NCBI GenBank assembly: GCA_016201135.1
Contig: JACQDK010000070.1
Location: 1 to 35,092 of the forward strand
Source: Actinomycetota bacterium
Lineage (GTDB): Bacteria > Actinomycetota > UBA4738 > HRBIN12
Length of the DNA stretch: 35,092 nucleotides
Direction: 5' to 3'
In this document: positions 1-7,672 of the stretch, in pieces
Layout: each line of letters begins with the position of its first letter
Position numbering within the stretch: position 1 is the stretch's first letter
The notes under the pieces: generated by a model
Databases searched by the model: none
What the model saw: the letters and a program-made list of their open reading frames with translations, nothing else
What the model was told of the DNA's origin: nothing
Program-made: the position numbers and the translations under genes

Positions 1-859
1 ATCCGCTCCGCGAAGGCGCGGTCCGAGGAACTTCCGGCGGAGCCCTCCCGGACGCGGGCTCGGGCTTGCCGGGGCCTGCGCGGTGAGCGGCGCAGCGCGG
101 GGGATCGACTCCGCCTCCCACCAGGGCGCGCTCTCGGTGAGCGGGGCGACGATCGCGGTGCTGGGTTCCGGGATCGATGTCGCGTACCCCGCGAGCAGCA
201 GGGAGCTGATCGAACGCATAGCGCGAAAGGGCACGGTGGTGAGCGAGTACCCGCCGGGGGTTCCTGCTGCGCCCTACCGCTTTCCGGCGCGCAACCGCAT
301 CGTGGTGGCGCTCGCCCGCGCGCTCGTCGTGGTGGAGGGGGCGGAGAGGAGCGGATCGATGATCTCCGTCGCGCACGCGCTGGACATCGGGCGCGAGGTG
401 TTCGCGGTTCCCGGACCGGTCTCGAGCCCTCTTGCCGCCGTCCCCCTCCGCCTGATCCGCGAGGGGGCCACGATGATCCGCGGGGCCGCCGACCTGCTCG
501 CGGATCTCGGGGTGGACCCTGGGGCGGCGGCGGCCGGTGCAGTGCAGCGCCTCTCGGACCCCGACCGACGGATCCTCCGTGTGCTCGCAGGGCCATCGCT
601 GCCCGAGGCGATCGCCGGCGCGGCTGGGATGACCATGACCGAGGTCGTGGCGGCCCTGATGCGGATGGAGCTGATCGGCCTGGTGAGGAGCGTGGGCGGC
701 CGCTACGAGGCAACGCTCGCGGCCACCGAGGCAACGCTCGCGGTCACCGAGGCGACGCTCGTGGCTCACACGTCGGCGCCCGCATCCGCACCCGATGCCG
801 AACCGGTGCGCGCCGGCGAGCCCGCCGCCGCGCAGCTTGAACCGTCCCCCTCCCGCTGA
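1..859 (+). CDS. dprA: DNA-processing protein DprA (5' end outside window)
   Basis: DprA/Smf loads RecA onto incoming single-stranded DNA during natural transformation; in non-competent bacteria its role is less clear. The frame is open from base 2, and codons before the ORF-track start at 83 still read like DprA (GRGLGLAGACAVSGAARGID), so the gene enters from the left and 83 is not the start. Visible are the Rossmann-like core with SGAARGIDSASHQGAL, GSGIDVAYP, SEYPPG, FPARNRIV, EGAERSGSMISVAHAL and REVFAVPGP, then a DprA-type winged helix (LSDPDRRILRVL...GLVRSVGGRYEA). The last 50 residues are Ala/Thr/Glu/Pro-rich and contain a 21-bp in-frame repeat. xerC follows 36 nt downstream. Family identity is secure; competence is not implied by this gene alone. 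Confidence 0.93.
   Translation, partial: SAPRRRGPRNFRRSPPGRGLGLAGACAVSGAARGIDSASHQGALSVSGATIAVLGSGIDVAYPASSRELIERIARKGTVVSEYPPGVPAAPYRFPARNRIVVALARALVVVEGAERSGSMISVAHALDIGREVFAVPGPVSSPLAAVPLRLIREGATMIRGAADLLADLGVDPGAAAAGAVQRLSDPDRRILRVLAGPSLPEAIAGAAGMTMTEVVAALMRMELIGLVRSVGGRYEATLAATEATLAVTEATLVAHTSAPASAPDAEPVRAGEPAAAQLEPSPSR
707..769 (+). repeat. 21-bp in-frame tandem repeat in the dprA tail
   Basis: Three consecutive 21-nt units (gaggcaacgctcgcggycacc and a diverged third copy) encode EATLAAT-EATLAVT-EATLVAH. The repeat lies after the winged-helix domain, in a tail that is not part of the conserved DprA fold. It looks like slippage or duplication in a tolerant linker. Confidence 0.85.
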
Positions 860-895
860 TAGACAGAGGGCGCTCCCGGACCCGAAAGGCAGGCG

Positions 896-1885
896 GTGAC
901 CCCCAAGGGCGAGCTTCCCCCGTCCGATGTCGAGCTGCTCGAGGACTTCGAGGCCCATCTGGGCCTCGAGCGGCATCTGTCGCGCAACACCGTTCTCGCC
1001 TACCGGCGTGACCTGAGCCAGCTCGCGGAGTTCCTGCTTCGGGGGGGAGCTTCGCTCGCATCGGCCGAACCCGAGCGGCTCCGGCGGTTCCTCGCCCAGC
1101 AGACGACCCTCGGCTACGCGCGGGCCTCGATCGCGCGGCGCGTGGCCTCGATCCGGGCGTTCTACCGGTGGGCCTCGACGCGAGGGCGTCTCGGGGACGA
1201 CCCGTCCGCGCTGCTCGGCAGTCCCAAGGTGATGAACCGGCTGCCGACCGTCCTGCGCCCCAAGGAGGCCGCGGCCCTCGCCGAGGCGCCCGCAGATCCT
1301 GACGCGGCCGCGGCGCCCGGAGAAGGCGACAAGGGGGAACGGGGAAAACCGGGCTCGGAGGGTCCGATCCGGCGTGCGATCGCCCTGCGCGACCGGGCCT
1401 GCCTCGAGCTCATGTATGGGTCGGGGCTTCGGGTGGGGGAGGTGGCCGGCCTGACCCTCGACCGCGTGGACCTGGACCGGCGCAGCGTTCTCGTGCTCGG
1501 CAAGGGCTCCAAGGAGCGTGAGGTCCCGATGTCGGACCACGCGGCGGATGCCCTTTCGGCTTACCTCGTGGCCGGACGGCCGACGATGGTCCCCGTCGAT
1601 CGTTCCTCCGCCGCCCTGTTCTTCAATCGCCGAAAGAAGCCCTTCAGCGATCGTGACATCCGTGCGATGGTAGAACAATACGTGCAACGCGTGCTCCCGG
1701 GGAGGCGGGTGACCCCGCACACCCTGCGGCACTCGTACGCGACCCACCTGCTCGAAGGAGGAGCCGACATCCGCGCGGTACAGGAGCTCTTGGGCCACGC
1801 CACAGTGGCCACGACGCAGCGCTACACGCACGTGTCGCGCCGGCGCCTATTCGAGGCCTACGAACAGGCGCACCCCCGGGCATGA
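896..1885 (+). CDS. xerC: Tyrosine recombinase XerC/XerD family
   Basis: Site-specific recombinase that resolves chromosome dimers at dif with its partner and FtsK. It has an N-terminal SAM-like core-binding domain (about residues 12-95, SRNTVLAYRRDL) and a C-terminal catalytic domain. The full catalytic set is visible: R179 (SGLRVGEV), K203 (LGKGSKE), H275 and R278 (PHTLRH), H301 (LLGHATV) and nucleophile Y310 (RYTHV). A linker of about 25 residues rich in Ala, Gly, Glu and Lys (AAAPGEGDKGERGKPG) separates the domains and makes the 329-residue protein slightly longer than the roughly 300 usual for the family. Start is GTG at 896 with a weak GAAAGG upstream. The stop overlaps the sigma-factor ATG (ATGA). 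XerC is preferred over XerD because of this locus, but the two are hard to separate by sequence. Confidence 0.93.
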   Translation: MTPKGELPPSDVELLEDFEAHLGLERHLSRNTVLAYRRDLSQLAEFLLRGGASLASAEPERLRRFLAQQTTLGYARASIARRVASIRAFYRWASTRGRLGDDPSALLGSPKVMNRLPTVLRPKEAAALAEAPADPDAAAAPGEGDKGERGKPGSEGPIRRAIALRDRACLELMYGSGLRVGEVAGLTLDRVDLDRRSVLVLGKGSKEREVPMSDHAADALSAYLVAGRPTMVPVDRSSAALFFNRRKKPFSDRDIRAMVEQYVQRVLPGRRVTPHTLRHSYATHLLEGGADIRAVQELLGHATVATTQRYTHVSRRRLFEAYEQAHPRA

Positions 1886-2976
1886 GCGCGACCAAGCCCA
1901 TCCGCACCGCGACCGCCAAGGTCGCGAAGGTCGTGAAGATCCAGGAGCCCTCGAAGTCCTCGGCGAGCGCCTCCGCGAAGAAGGCCTCGTCCGCGAGGGA
2001 CCTCGGGAAGAAGATCACCACGAAGACGACCTCGGTCAAGAAGGCCGTCACCGTCAAGGCGGTCCCGAGCAAGCGCGCGGTGGCAAGAGGCGGGGCGAAG
2101 GCGGCTCATGCCGCCAAGGGTCGTTCGTCGAAGGCGTCGGCCACGTCGAAGGCGTCGGCCACGTCGAAGGCGTCGGGTAAGAAGGGTTCCGCTTCCGTCG
2201 TCACCATCCCGCCGCAGGTGGACGACGAGCTCGGCCGGCTCTGGGACGGGTTCAAGGGCTCGCGCTCCCCGGACGCCCGTGAGCGGCTGATCCTGCACTA
2301 CGCGCCTCTCGTGAAGTACGTCGCGAGCAGGGTGGCGGTGGGGCTGCCCGCGAGCGTGGAGCAGGCGGACCTAGTCTCGTACGGCATGTTCGGCCTGATC
2401 GATGCCCTCGCGAAGTTCGAGCCGGGTCGCGGGAACAAGTTCGAGACCTACGCGATCCCCCGCATCAAGGGCGCGATCATCGACGAGCTGCGGGCGATGG
2501 ATTGGGTGCCACGCTCGGTTCGGTTCAAGGCACGTGAGATCGAGAAGGCTCACGCCGACCTGGAGTCGATGCTGAAGCGGCAGCCGACCGAGACGGAGCT
2601 CGCCGGCCGCCTCGGCATGACCCGCCGGGAGCTCCACGACGTCGTGACGCAGATCTCATTCGTGTCGGTGCTGGCGCTCGACGAGATGGTGTCGGTGGGG
2701 GCCGATCGAGGAGAGCAGGTGTCGCTGCTGGACACCCTCGCCGATCGGACCCTCGATCCGACGTCGGGCATGGAGGGTCAGGAGACGCGCGGGCTCCTGG
2801 CGGCGGCGATCAACTCGCTCTCCGAGCGCGAGAAGATCGTCGTCACCCTCTACTACTTCGAGGGCCTCACGCTCGCCGAGATCGGCGAGATCCTGGGCGT
2901 CACAGAGTCTCGCGTGTGCCAGATCCACACCAAGGCCGTCGGGGGGCTCCGGGGCCAGCTCTCCGAGTTCGACTGA
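1882..2976 (+). CDS. whiG: FliA/WhiG-family sigma factor with basic N-terminal extension
   Basis: Alternative sigma-70 factor of the sigma-28 (FliA/WhiG) group. Residues from about 119 contain region 2 ([64 protein letters not shown], a motif highly typical of FliA/WhiG), region 3 (QPTETELAGRLGMT) and region 4 (LSEREKIVVTLYYFEGLTLAEIGEILGVTESRVCQIH). The first 110 or so residues are unusual: rich in Lys, Ala, Ser and Thr with AKKAS and TSKASA repeats, resembling the histone H1-like tails of some bacterial nucleoid proteins. Usual family length is about 240-280 residues against 364 here. The ATG overlaps the xerC stop, so translation is coupled. A downstream start giving a normal-length protein is possible but I see no good ribosome site for one. 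Its position between xerC and an M23 gene before rpsB matches the whiG locus of Streptomyces (from memory). The regulon is unknown. Confidence 0.9.
   Translation: MSATKPIRTATAKVAKVVKIQEPSKSSASASAKKASSARDLGKKITTKTTSVKKAVTVKAVPSKRAVARGGAKAAHAAKGRSSKASATSKASATSKASGKKGSASVVTIPPQVDDELGRLWDGFKGSRSPDARERLILHYAPLVKYVASRVAVGLPASVEQADLVSYGMFGLIDALAKFEPGRGNKFETYAIPRIKGAIIDELRAMDWVPRSVRFKAREIEKAHADLESMLKRQPTETELAGRLGMTRRELHDVVTQISFVSVLALDEMVSVGADRGEQVSLLDTLADRTLDPTSGMEGQETRGLLAAAINSLSEREKIVVTLYYFEGLTLAEIGEILGVTESRVCQIHTKAVGGLRGQLSEFD
2128..2176 (+). repeat. 18-bp tandem repeat in the sigma-factor N-terminus
   Basis: The unit tcgaaggcgtcggccacg occurs twice perfectly (2128-2145, 2146-2163) followed by 13 bp of a third copy. 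It encodes SKASAT-SKASAT-SKAS in the basic low-complexity extension, so copy-number change would stay in frame. Confidence 0.9.
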
Positions 2977-3035
2977 TCCACCGGATCTCGGCGGGATGTG
3001 TGACGCGCTTCACTGCGAGGCGCTCGCCGAGCCGG

Positions 3036-3041
3036 TAGCGT
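3036..3041 (+). promoter_or_regulatory. -10 box TAGCGT, leaderless promoter of the M23 gene
   Basis: TAGCGT fits the actinobacterial TANNNT -10 consensus and ends 7 nt before the ATG at 3049, which places transcription start at or next to the start codon. No Shine-Dalgarno sequence precedes the ATG. No convincing -35 is seen. Confidence 0.5.
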
Positions 3042-3048
3042 CGCTGGC

Positions 3049-3540
3049 ATGAGGAAGACGGTCCTGGCCCTCGTCCTGCTGTCGGTCGCGGTCGCGACGG
3101 CGACTCCGGCTCGCGCGTCGGGTGATTGGGTCTGGCCGGTCGTGGGGCCGATCATCCGTGGCTACGACCCGCCGGACTCACCGTACGGCTCGGGACACCT
3201 CGGCATCGACATCGCGACTCCCTTCGGCACGCCGGTGCGCTCGGTCGCCGCCGGAACCGTCACGTTCGCCGGCAAGGTGGGCGGTCACCTCTTCGTGACC
3301 GTCAACCACGGCGGGGGCCTCGCATCCACGTATTCGTGGGTCTCGGAGCTCCTCGTGCGCAAGGGCGATGTGGTGACGGTGGGCCAGGCGATCGCGCTCT
3401 CGGGGACCGGTCATCCGGACGTGTTCCCGTCGCACCTGCATCTCGGCGCGAAGCTGAACGGCGAGTATGTCGATCCCCTCGACTACCTGTCAGAGGGAAG
3501 CGTCGTCGACCTGATCCGCCTCGCGCCGCTCGTCACGTGA
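3049..3540 (+). CDS. Secreted M23 (LytM-type) peptidase-like protein
   Basis: Predicted exported peptidoglycan endopeptidase-like protein of 163 residues. An N-terminal signal peptide (MRKTVLALVLLSVAVATATPARAS) is followed directly by one M23 domain. The zinc ligands are present: H50 and D54 in GHLGID and H131 in SHLHLG, with H129 as the first His of the HxH pair. The other His expected in the domain, usually in a YxH motif, is replaced (TYSW, W97), so catalytic competence is uncertain; the protein may be a degenerate, scaffold-like or activator-type M23. The C-terminal KLNGEYVDPLDYL matches the family. It stands alone with its own predicted leaderless promoter between the sigma gene and the PQQ gene. 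Members of this family next to whiG and rpsB are common in actinobacteria (from memory). Confidence 0.88.
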   Translation: MRKTVLALVLLSVAVATATPARASGDWVWPVVGPIIRGYDPPDSPYGSGHLGIDIATPFGTPVRSVAAGTVTFAGKVGGHLFVTVNHGGGLASTYSWVSELLVRKGDVVTVGQAIALSGTGHPDVFPSHLHLGAKLNGEYVDPLDYLSEGSVVDLIRLAPLVT

Positions 3541-3568
3541 GCGTCGATCGGCCCCTCAGCCCGCCGAG

Positions 3569-3574
3569 TAGGAT
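3569..3574 (+). promoter_or_regulatory. -10 box TAGGAT, decides TTG start at 3583
   Basis: TAGGAT ends 8 nt before TTG at 3583, the same geometry as at the M23, dxr and ispG genes. The ORF-track start at 3574 would lie inside this box, so 3583 is preferred. Confidence 0.45.
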
Positions 3575-3582
3575 TGGTCGTC

Positions 3583-5043
3583 TTGCGCGACCCGATCCCA
3601 GTCCCGCACGCCCCGCGACCGCTCACCGAGCTCGCCCGCCGCCTCTGGGCAGCCTCGCTGGTGGCGCTCCTGGCCCTGGCTCCGGCCGGGGTCTCCTCGG
3701 CGAAGGAGACGCCCGCACCCGGCCCGTGGCCCCAATTCCAGGGCGATCCGGGTCACTCCGGAGTCGCTCCGGATGGTCCGGCGCCGCCGTACCGGCAGGT
3801 TTGGAAGTTCTCGTTCACCCCCAAGAAGGGTGAGGGGCTGTCGGCGCCAGTGATCGACGGGACGACCGTGATCTCGGTCGGGCCCGACGCCGTCTACGGG
3901 GTGGATCTCGAGACCGGCACTCAGTTGTGGTCCGTCCCGAGGGACGGCCCGCCGGCGCCCGCCGCCGTCGCGGAGGCAGGAGGGACGACCCTGCTCCTGT
4001 TCACCGACGGAGGGGATGCCGAAACGTCGAAGCTCCGGGCGATCGATCTCGCGACCCGGAAGGAAGCCTGGGACGTTCCTCTCGATTCGGTGAGCCGCAG
4101 CGGGGTCACGGTCGATGGCGACCACGCGTTCGTCGGCGACGCCGGCGGCAACGTCTCGGCGATCGACGTGGTAGCCGGAGCTCTGGACTGGAGCGTTGCC
4201 GTAGGCGGCGAAGCGAAGGGTCCGCTCGCGGCGGCCGGGGGCAAGGTCTTCGTGGTGCCTCTCTCCCACGAGTTCAAGGACTCCGTGACCGCGACGGTCG
4301 TCGCCCTGGATGCAGCGACCGGGGAGCGTGTGTGGAGCTACGCTCCGCGGCCGCCCTCGTCCTTCGCCTCGCTCGCGAGCGCCGCGGACGGCGAGGTCGT
4401 GGTGGCGTCCCCCGGGTCGATCGGAGACTCCCAGGTGCGGGGGCTATCGGCCGACTCCGGCTCTGAGCTCTGGTCGGGCAGGATAGGTTCGGTCGTGTTC
4501 CCCTTCGTGGCCCCCGCGGTCGCGGGCGAGGCGGTGTACGTCGCGGACGGCACCGGCGGTGTCCACGCGATCGACCGGTCCACGGGCCGGCAGGCGTGGC
4601 TGTTCCAGCTCAACGAGCGAGTCGTTCGGGGCTCGCCGGTCGTGGTGGGGGATCACGTGCTGCTCGGGCTCTCCGACGGGACCCTCGCCGCCGTGGACGC
4701 GACGACCGGCCACCTGGTGTGGCGGAGCCCTCCAGCCCCCGGGCTGATCGGGCCGCTGGCCGTGACGGCGGACACCATCGTGGCGCTGCAGGGTGGAGGC
4801 AAGGGCGGGCTGGTCGCGTTCGCTCACGATGATGCCGGGACGCTCGTCGACTTGGAGTCGCCCACCGTACCGAGGTACGGCGCCATCATCGGCCGCTTCG
4901 CCCTGGCGTTCGTGGCCGTGGGCGCCGCGATCCTCGTTCCCCTCACCTTGGTCGCGCGCCGCGTCGGCCCGACCGACTTCGGTGAGCCGGACGGCGACGA
5001 TGAGGACGACGCGCTCGCCGACGACGACGGAGACGAGCCGTGA
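3583..5043 (+). CDS. Membrane-anchored PQQ-type beta-propeller protein
   Basis: Extracytoplasmic repeat protein of the PQQ/BamB-like propeller superfamily. An N-terminal hydrophobic signal or anchor (LWAASLVALLALAPAGVSSA) is followed by PWPQFQGDPGHSGVAP, the usual opening of these propellers, then about seven blades, each with the A-x-D-x-x-T-G-x-x-x-W signature (VDLETGTQLW, IDLATRKEAW, IDVVAGALDW, LDAATGERVW, LSADSGSELW, IDRSTGRQAW, VDATTGHLVW). A single C-terminal membrane helix (FALAFVAVGAAILVPLTLVA) precedes a very acidic cytoplasmic tail (DGDDEDDALADDDGDE). No enzymatic residues can be assigned, so a binding or scaffold role is likely. The stop overlaps the GTG of the next gene, so the two are co-expressed. 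The start is taken as TTG 3583 from the -10 position; the ORF track uses 3574, three codons longer. Confidence 0.85.
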   Translation: MRDPIPVPHAPRPLTELARRLWAASLVALLALAPAGVSSAKETPAPGPWPQFQGDPGHSGVAPDGPAPPYRQVWKFSFTPKKGEGLSAPVIDGTTVISVGPDAVYGVDLETGTQLWSVPRDGPPAPAAVAEAGGTTLLLFTDGGDAETSKLRAIDLATRKEAWDVPLDSVSRSGVTVDGDHAFVGDAGGNVSAIDVVAGALDWSVAVGGEAKGPLAAAGGKVFVVPLSHEFKDSVTATVVALDAATGERVWSYAPRPPSSFASLASAADGEVVVASPGSIGDSQVRGLSADSGSELWSGRIGSVVFPFVAPAVAGEAVYVADGTGGVHAIDRSTGRQAWLFQLNERVVRGSPVVVGDHVLLGLSDGTLAAVDATTGHLVWRSPPAPGLIGPLAVTADTIVALQGGGKGGLVAFAHDDAGTLVDLESPTVPRYGAIIGRFALAFVAVGAAILVPLTLVARRVGPTDFGEPDGDDEDDALADDDGDEP

Positions 5044-5981
5044 GCAACAAGAAGAAGCGGAGGCAGGGGGCTCCTCGTCAGGTTGCCGAGCGCCGCGGGC
5101 CCCCGCGAGCGAGCGCAGAGCCCGAACAGAGGCCGGGTCTTTTCGGGGGCCTCTTCGGCAATCCGGTCCCGGCCTCGCTCTCGGCGATGCCGAACTTCCG
5201 CCGGTCTCTCGGTCGGGGTTTCCTGCTGGTGGGCTCGGTCCCCGTGCTCCTCCTGGCGCCGTTCCTGTGGACGCTCGTCACCTGGCTCGGCATGCTCGCC
5301 CTCGGCTACGTCGGCCCGCCTTCCCTCCCTCTCAACCAGGCATCGTCGATCCCGCCCCTCTCGGTCGGTGCCGACCTGCAGGGCTCGCTGGTCCTCTTCG
5401 GTCAGCCGGCAGGGATCGTCGCCGTGCTGCCCCTCTTGGTCCTGCGCGCGCTCGTCGTGGCGGTGCTCGCGGGCCTCATCGTCGAGGGATTCGAGCGGGG
5501 GTCGGTCTCGGTCACCGGGGTGCTGCGGGGGCTCCGAGCGCTCCCGATCGTGCTCGGCGGGGTGATCCTGAACCTCCTGTTCGTGATACTCCTGGTCTAC
5601 GCGGCGGCCTTCGGTCCGGGGCTGGGGACCCTGGTGCAGGTGCTCCTGCCGGCAGCCGCGCTGTGGCTTCTCGGGTTCCTGCCCTTCGTGGCGGTCACCG
5701 AGCGCCGCAGCCTGCCGGCGGCTCTCTCGCGCTCGGCGGCAGGGGGCAGGACGCCCGGCGGCCGTCAGTTCCTGTTCTCGATGATGTACCTCTTGCTCCT
5801 CACCGTCCTGCAGGCGTTCACGCCTCCCGCCGGGGTCACCGCTAACCCGCCCCTCAGGACCTGGATCTTCGCGCTGGTCGTGAACTTCCTGCACGTTGGC
5901 TTCTTCGCCTCCTTCGGGTTCCGGTGGCTCGTGATCCGTGGTTCGGTCCCCGAGCCTGCGCACCAACCGGTGCGCCGGTGA
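5040..5981 (+). CDS. Polytopic membrane protein of unknown function
   Basis: I do not recognise a family. The protein has a basic, charged N-terminus of about 60 residues (SNKKKRRQGAPRQ) followed by about six hydrophobic segments, including FLLVGSVPVLLLAPFLWTLVTWLGMLAL, GIVAVLPLLVLRALVVAVLAGLIV, IVLGGVILNLLFVILLVYAAAF, LVQVLLPAAALWLLGFLPFVAV, LFSMMYLLLLTVLQAF and WIFALVVNFLHVGFFASFGF. Start is GTG at 5040, overlapping the stop of the propeller gene, so the pair probably forms a two-gene operon whose products could interact at the membrane. No transport or catalytic motif is evident. The short cytoplasmic C-terminus ends HQPVRR. Confidence 0.8.
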   Translation: MSNKKKRRQGAPRQVAERRGPPRASAEPEQRPGLFGGLFGNPVPASLSAMPNFRRSLGRGFLLVGSVPVLLLAPFLWTLVTWLGMLALGYVGPPSLPLNQASSIPPLSVGADLQGSLVLFGQPAGIVAVLPLLVLRALVVAVLAGLIVEGFERGSVSVTGVLRGLRALPIVLGGVILNLLFVILLVYAAAFGPGLGTLVQVLLPAAALWLLGFLPFVAVTERRSLPAALSRSAAGGRTPGGRQFLFSMMYLLLLTVLQAFTPPAGVTANPPLRTWIFALVVNFLHVGFFASFGFRWLVIRGSVPEPAHQPVRR

Positions 5982-5995
5982 CCAAGCCCCGCTGC

Positions 5996-6001
5996 TAGAC
6001 T
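5996..6001 (+). promoter_or_regulatory. -10 box TAGACT upstream of rpsB
   Basis: TAGACT lies in the gap after the membrane-protein gene and would start a transcript with a leader of about 145 nt before rpsB. The leader is GC-rich with inverted repeats (for example GGGACC...GGTCCC near 6038-6059, and GCCCGC...GCGGGC near 6082-6103). An S2-responsive leader is possible, but no known motif was recognised. Confidence 0.4.
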
Positions 6002-6152
6002 CCCCGCGCCGGCGTGATCGCGCCGAGCACACACGTCCGGGGACCGGATCCGGGGTCCCGCGCGCCGAGCGAGCCGAGAGGCCCGCGCGAGCGGAGCGGG
6101 CCGGACGCCGGGGCGAACCGGGCGGAGGAGGACAACCGAAAGGAGAAGCACC

Positions 6153-7055
6153 GTGCCTGTCGTAACCAGGCGGGAGCTCCTCGAAGCAGGAGTGCACTTC
6201 GGCCACCAGACCCGCAGGTGGAACCCGAAGATGGGCCGCTACCTCTACGGGGAGCGCTCCGGCATCTACATCATCGACCTGGAGAAGTCCCTCGCGGGTC
6301 TCGAGGAGACCCATGCCTTCGTCCGGGACCTCGGCCGGCGCGGCGGCATCGTCCTGTTCATCGGGACCAAGAAGCAGGCCCAGGAGCCGATCGAGCAGCA
6401 CGCGGGCCGCGTCGGGATGCCGTTCGTGACCCACCGCTGGCTCGGCGGGATGCTCACCAACTTCACGACGATCCGCCAGCGGCTGATGCGCCTCCGCGAG
6501 CTCCGCGAGATGGAGCGTTCCGGCGCGATGGACTACCTCCCGAAGAAGGAAGCGATCCGACTGCGCCACGAGGAGGAGAAGCTCGAGCGGAACCTGGGCG
6601 GCATCCAGGACCTCGAACGCCTTCCCGACGCCGTCTTCGTGATCGACACGAAGAAGGAGCACATCGCGGTTGGTGAAGCCCGCAAGCTCAACATCCCGGT
6701 GATCGCCATCGTCGACACGAACTGCGACCCCGACGAGGTCGACTACGTGATCCCGGGCAACGACGACGCTATCCGCGCCGTCTCCCTCGTCACGCGCGTG
6801 ATCGCCGACGCTCTCACGGAAGGGCGGGGCATCGCGCAGGACGAGATGACCCGTCGCGCCTCGGGCGCGGCGGAGCCGGAGGTCGAGCCCGAGCCCGAGG
6901 TGAGCGAGGAACGCGCGGCCGAGATCGCTGCCACCACGGTATTCGAGCCCGACGCTTCGACCCCTGCCGCTCCACCGGCCTGGACCGAACCCGCAGCCCG
7001 GTCCGAGCCCGAGGTGGTAGTCGACGCCCCCGCCTCCGAGGATGCGCCGGCATGA
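6153..7055 (+). CDS. rpsB: 30S ribosomal protein S2
   Basis: Structural protein of the small ribosomal subunit, bound late in assembly near S1. Start is GTG at 6153 with a strong GAAAGGAG at 6138-6145, 7 nt upstream. The N-terminus [45 protein letters not shown] is diagnostic, and later blocks [13 protein letters not shown] and [24 protein letters not shown] fit. After about residue 225 there is an extra 70-residue tail rich in Glu, Pro and Ala ([15 protein letters not shown]...), longer than E. coli S2. The stop overlaps the tsf ATG (ATGA). First gene of rpsB-tsf-pyrH-frr-cdsA. Confidence 0.98.
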   Translation: MPVVTRRELLEAGVHFGHQTRRWNPKMGRYLYGERSGIYIIDLEKSLAGLEETHAFVRDLGRRGGIVLFIGTKKQAQEPIEQHAGRVGMPFVTHRWLGGMLTNFTTIRQRLMRLRELREMERSGAMDYLPKKEAIRLRHEEEKLERNLGGIQDLERLPDAVFVIDTKKEHIAVGEARKLNIPVIAIVDTNCDPDEVDYVIPGNDDAIRAVSLVTRVIADALTEGRGIAQDEMTRRASGAAEPEVEPEPEVSEERAAEIAATTVFEPDASTPAAPPAWTEPAARSEPEVVVDAPASEDAPA

Positions 7056-7663
7056 GCGACATCACCGCGAGCCAGGTGAAAGCGCTTCGCGACGCCACCG
7101 GCGCCGGAATGATGGATTGCAAGCGAGCCCTCATCGAGGCCGACGGCGACACGGCTCGCGCGACCGAGATCCTTCGGGAGAAGGGTCTTGCGAGCGCCGC
7201 CAAGCGCGCCGGCCGCAGCGCGGATCAGGGGCTGGTCGAGAGCTACATCCACTTCAACAACACCGTGGGTGTCCTGATCGAGGTGAACTGCGAGACGGAC
7301 TTCGTCGCGAACACCGATGAGTTCCGGCGCCTCGCGAAGGATCTGGCCCTTCACGTGGCCAGCCCCTCCACTCCGCGCTGGATCAGCCGCGACGATGTGC
7401 CCACGGAGGTGCTCGAGCGCGAGCGCCGGATCTTCGAGGCTCAGGCGGCGACCTCCGGCAAGCCGGAAGATGTCCTACAGAAGATCGTCGAGGGCAAGTT
7501 GGAAGCCTTCATGAAGGACAATGTCCTGCTCGACCAGGCTTTCGTGAAGGACGACTCGAAGACCGTGCAGCAACTCCTGGACGAGGTGGGCGCCATGGTC
7601 GGGGAGAAGGTTGCGGTCCGGCGGTTCGTTCGGTACAAGCTCGGTGAGACGGAAGAGGAGTAG
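7052..7663 (+). CDS. tsf: Translation elongation factor Ts, short form
   Basis: Nucleotide-exchange factor that releases GDP from EF-Tu. The N-terminal UBA-like domain ([28 protein letters not shown]) and the signature block [14 protein letters not shown] are intact. At 203 residues it is clearly shorter than the roughly 270-285 residues of most bacterial EF-Ts and resembles the compact form with one reduced dimerisation region known from Thermus. The C-terminus [14 protein letters not shown] is typical, so this is not a frameshift or truncation. ATG overlaps the rpsB stop; pyrH starts 9 nt after the stop. Confidence 0.97.
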   Translation: MSDITASQVKALRDATGAGMMDCKRALIEADGDTARATEILREKGLASAAKRAGRSADQGLVESYIHFNNTVGVLIEVNCETDFVANTDEFRRLAKDLALHVASPSTPRWISRDDVPTEVLERERRIFEAQAATSGKPEDVLQKIVEGKLEAFMKDNVLLDQAFVKDDSKTVQQLLDEVGAMVGEKVAVRRFVRYKLGETEEE

Positions 7664-7672
7664 GCGGCGCGG

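Noticed and set aside
2108-2290. 60-aa Arg-rich plus-strand ORF (RRRRRPRRR)
   Set aside because: Frame-shifted reading of the 18-bp repeat and surrounding basic tail of the sigma factor; no ribosome site or independent support.
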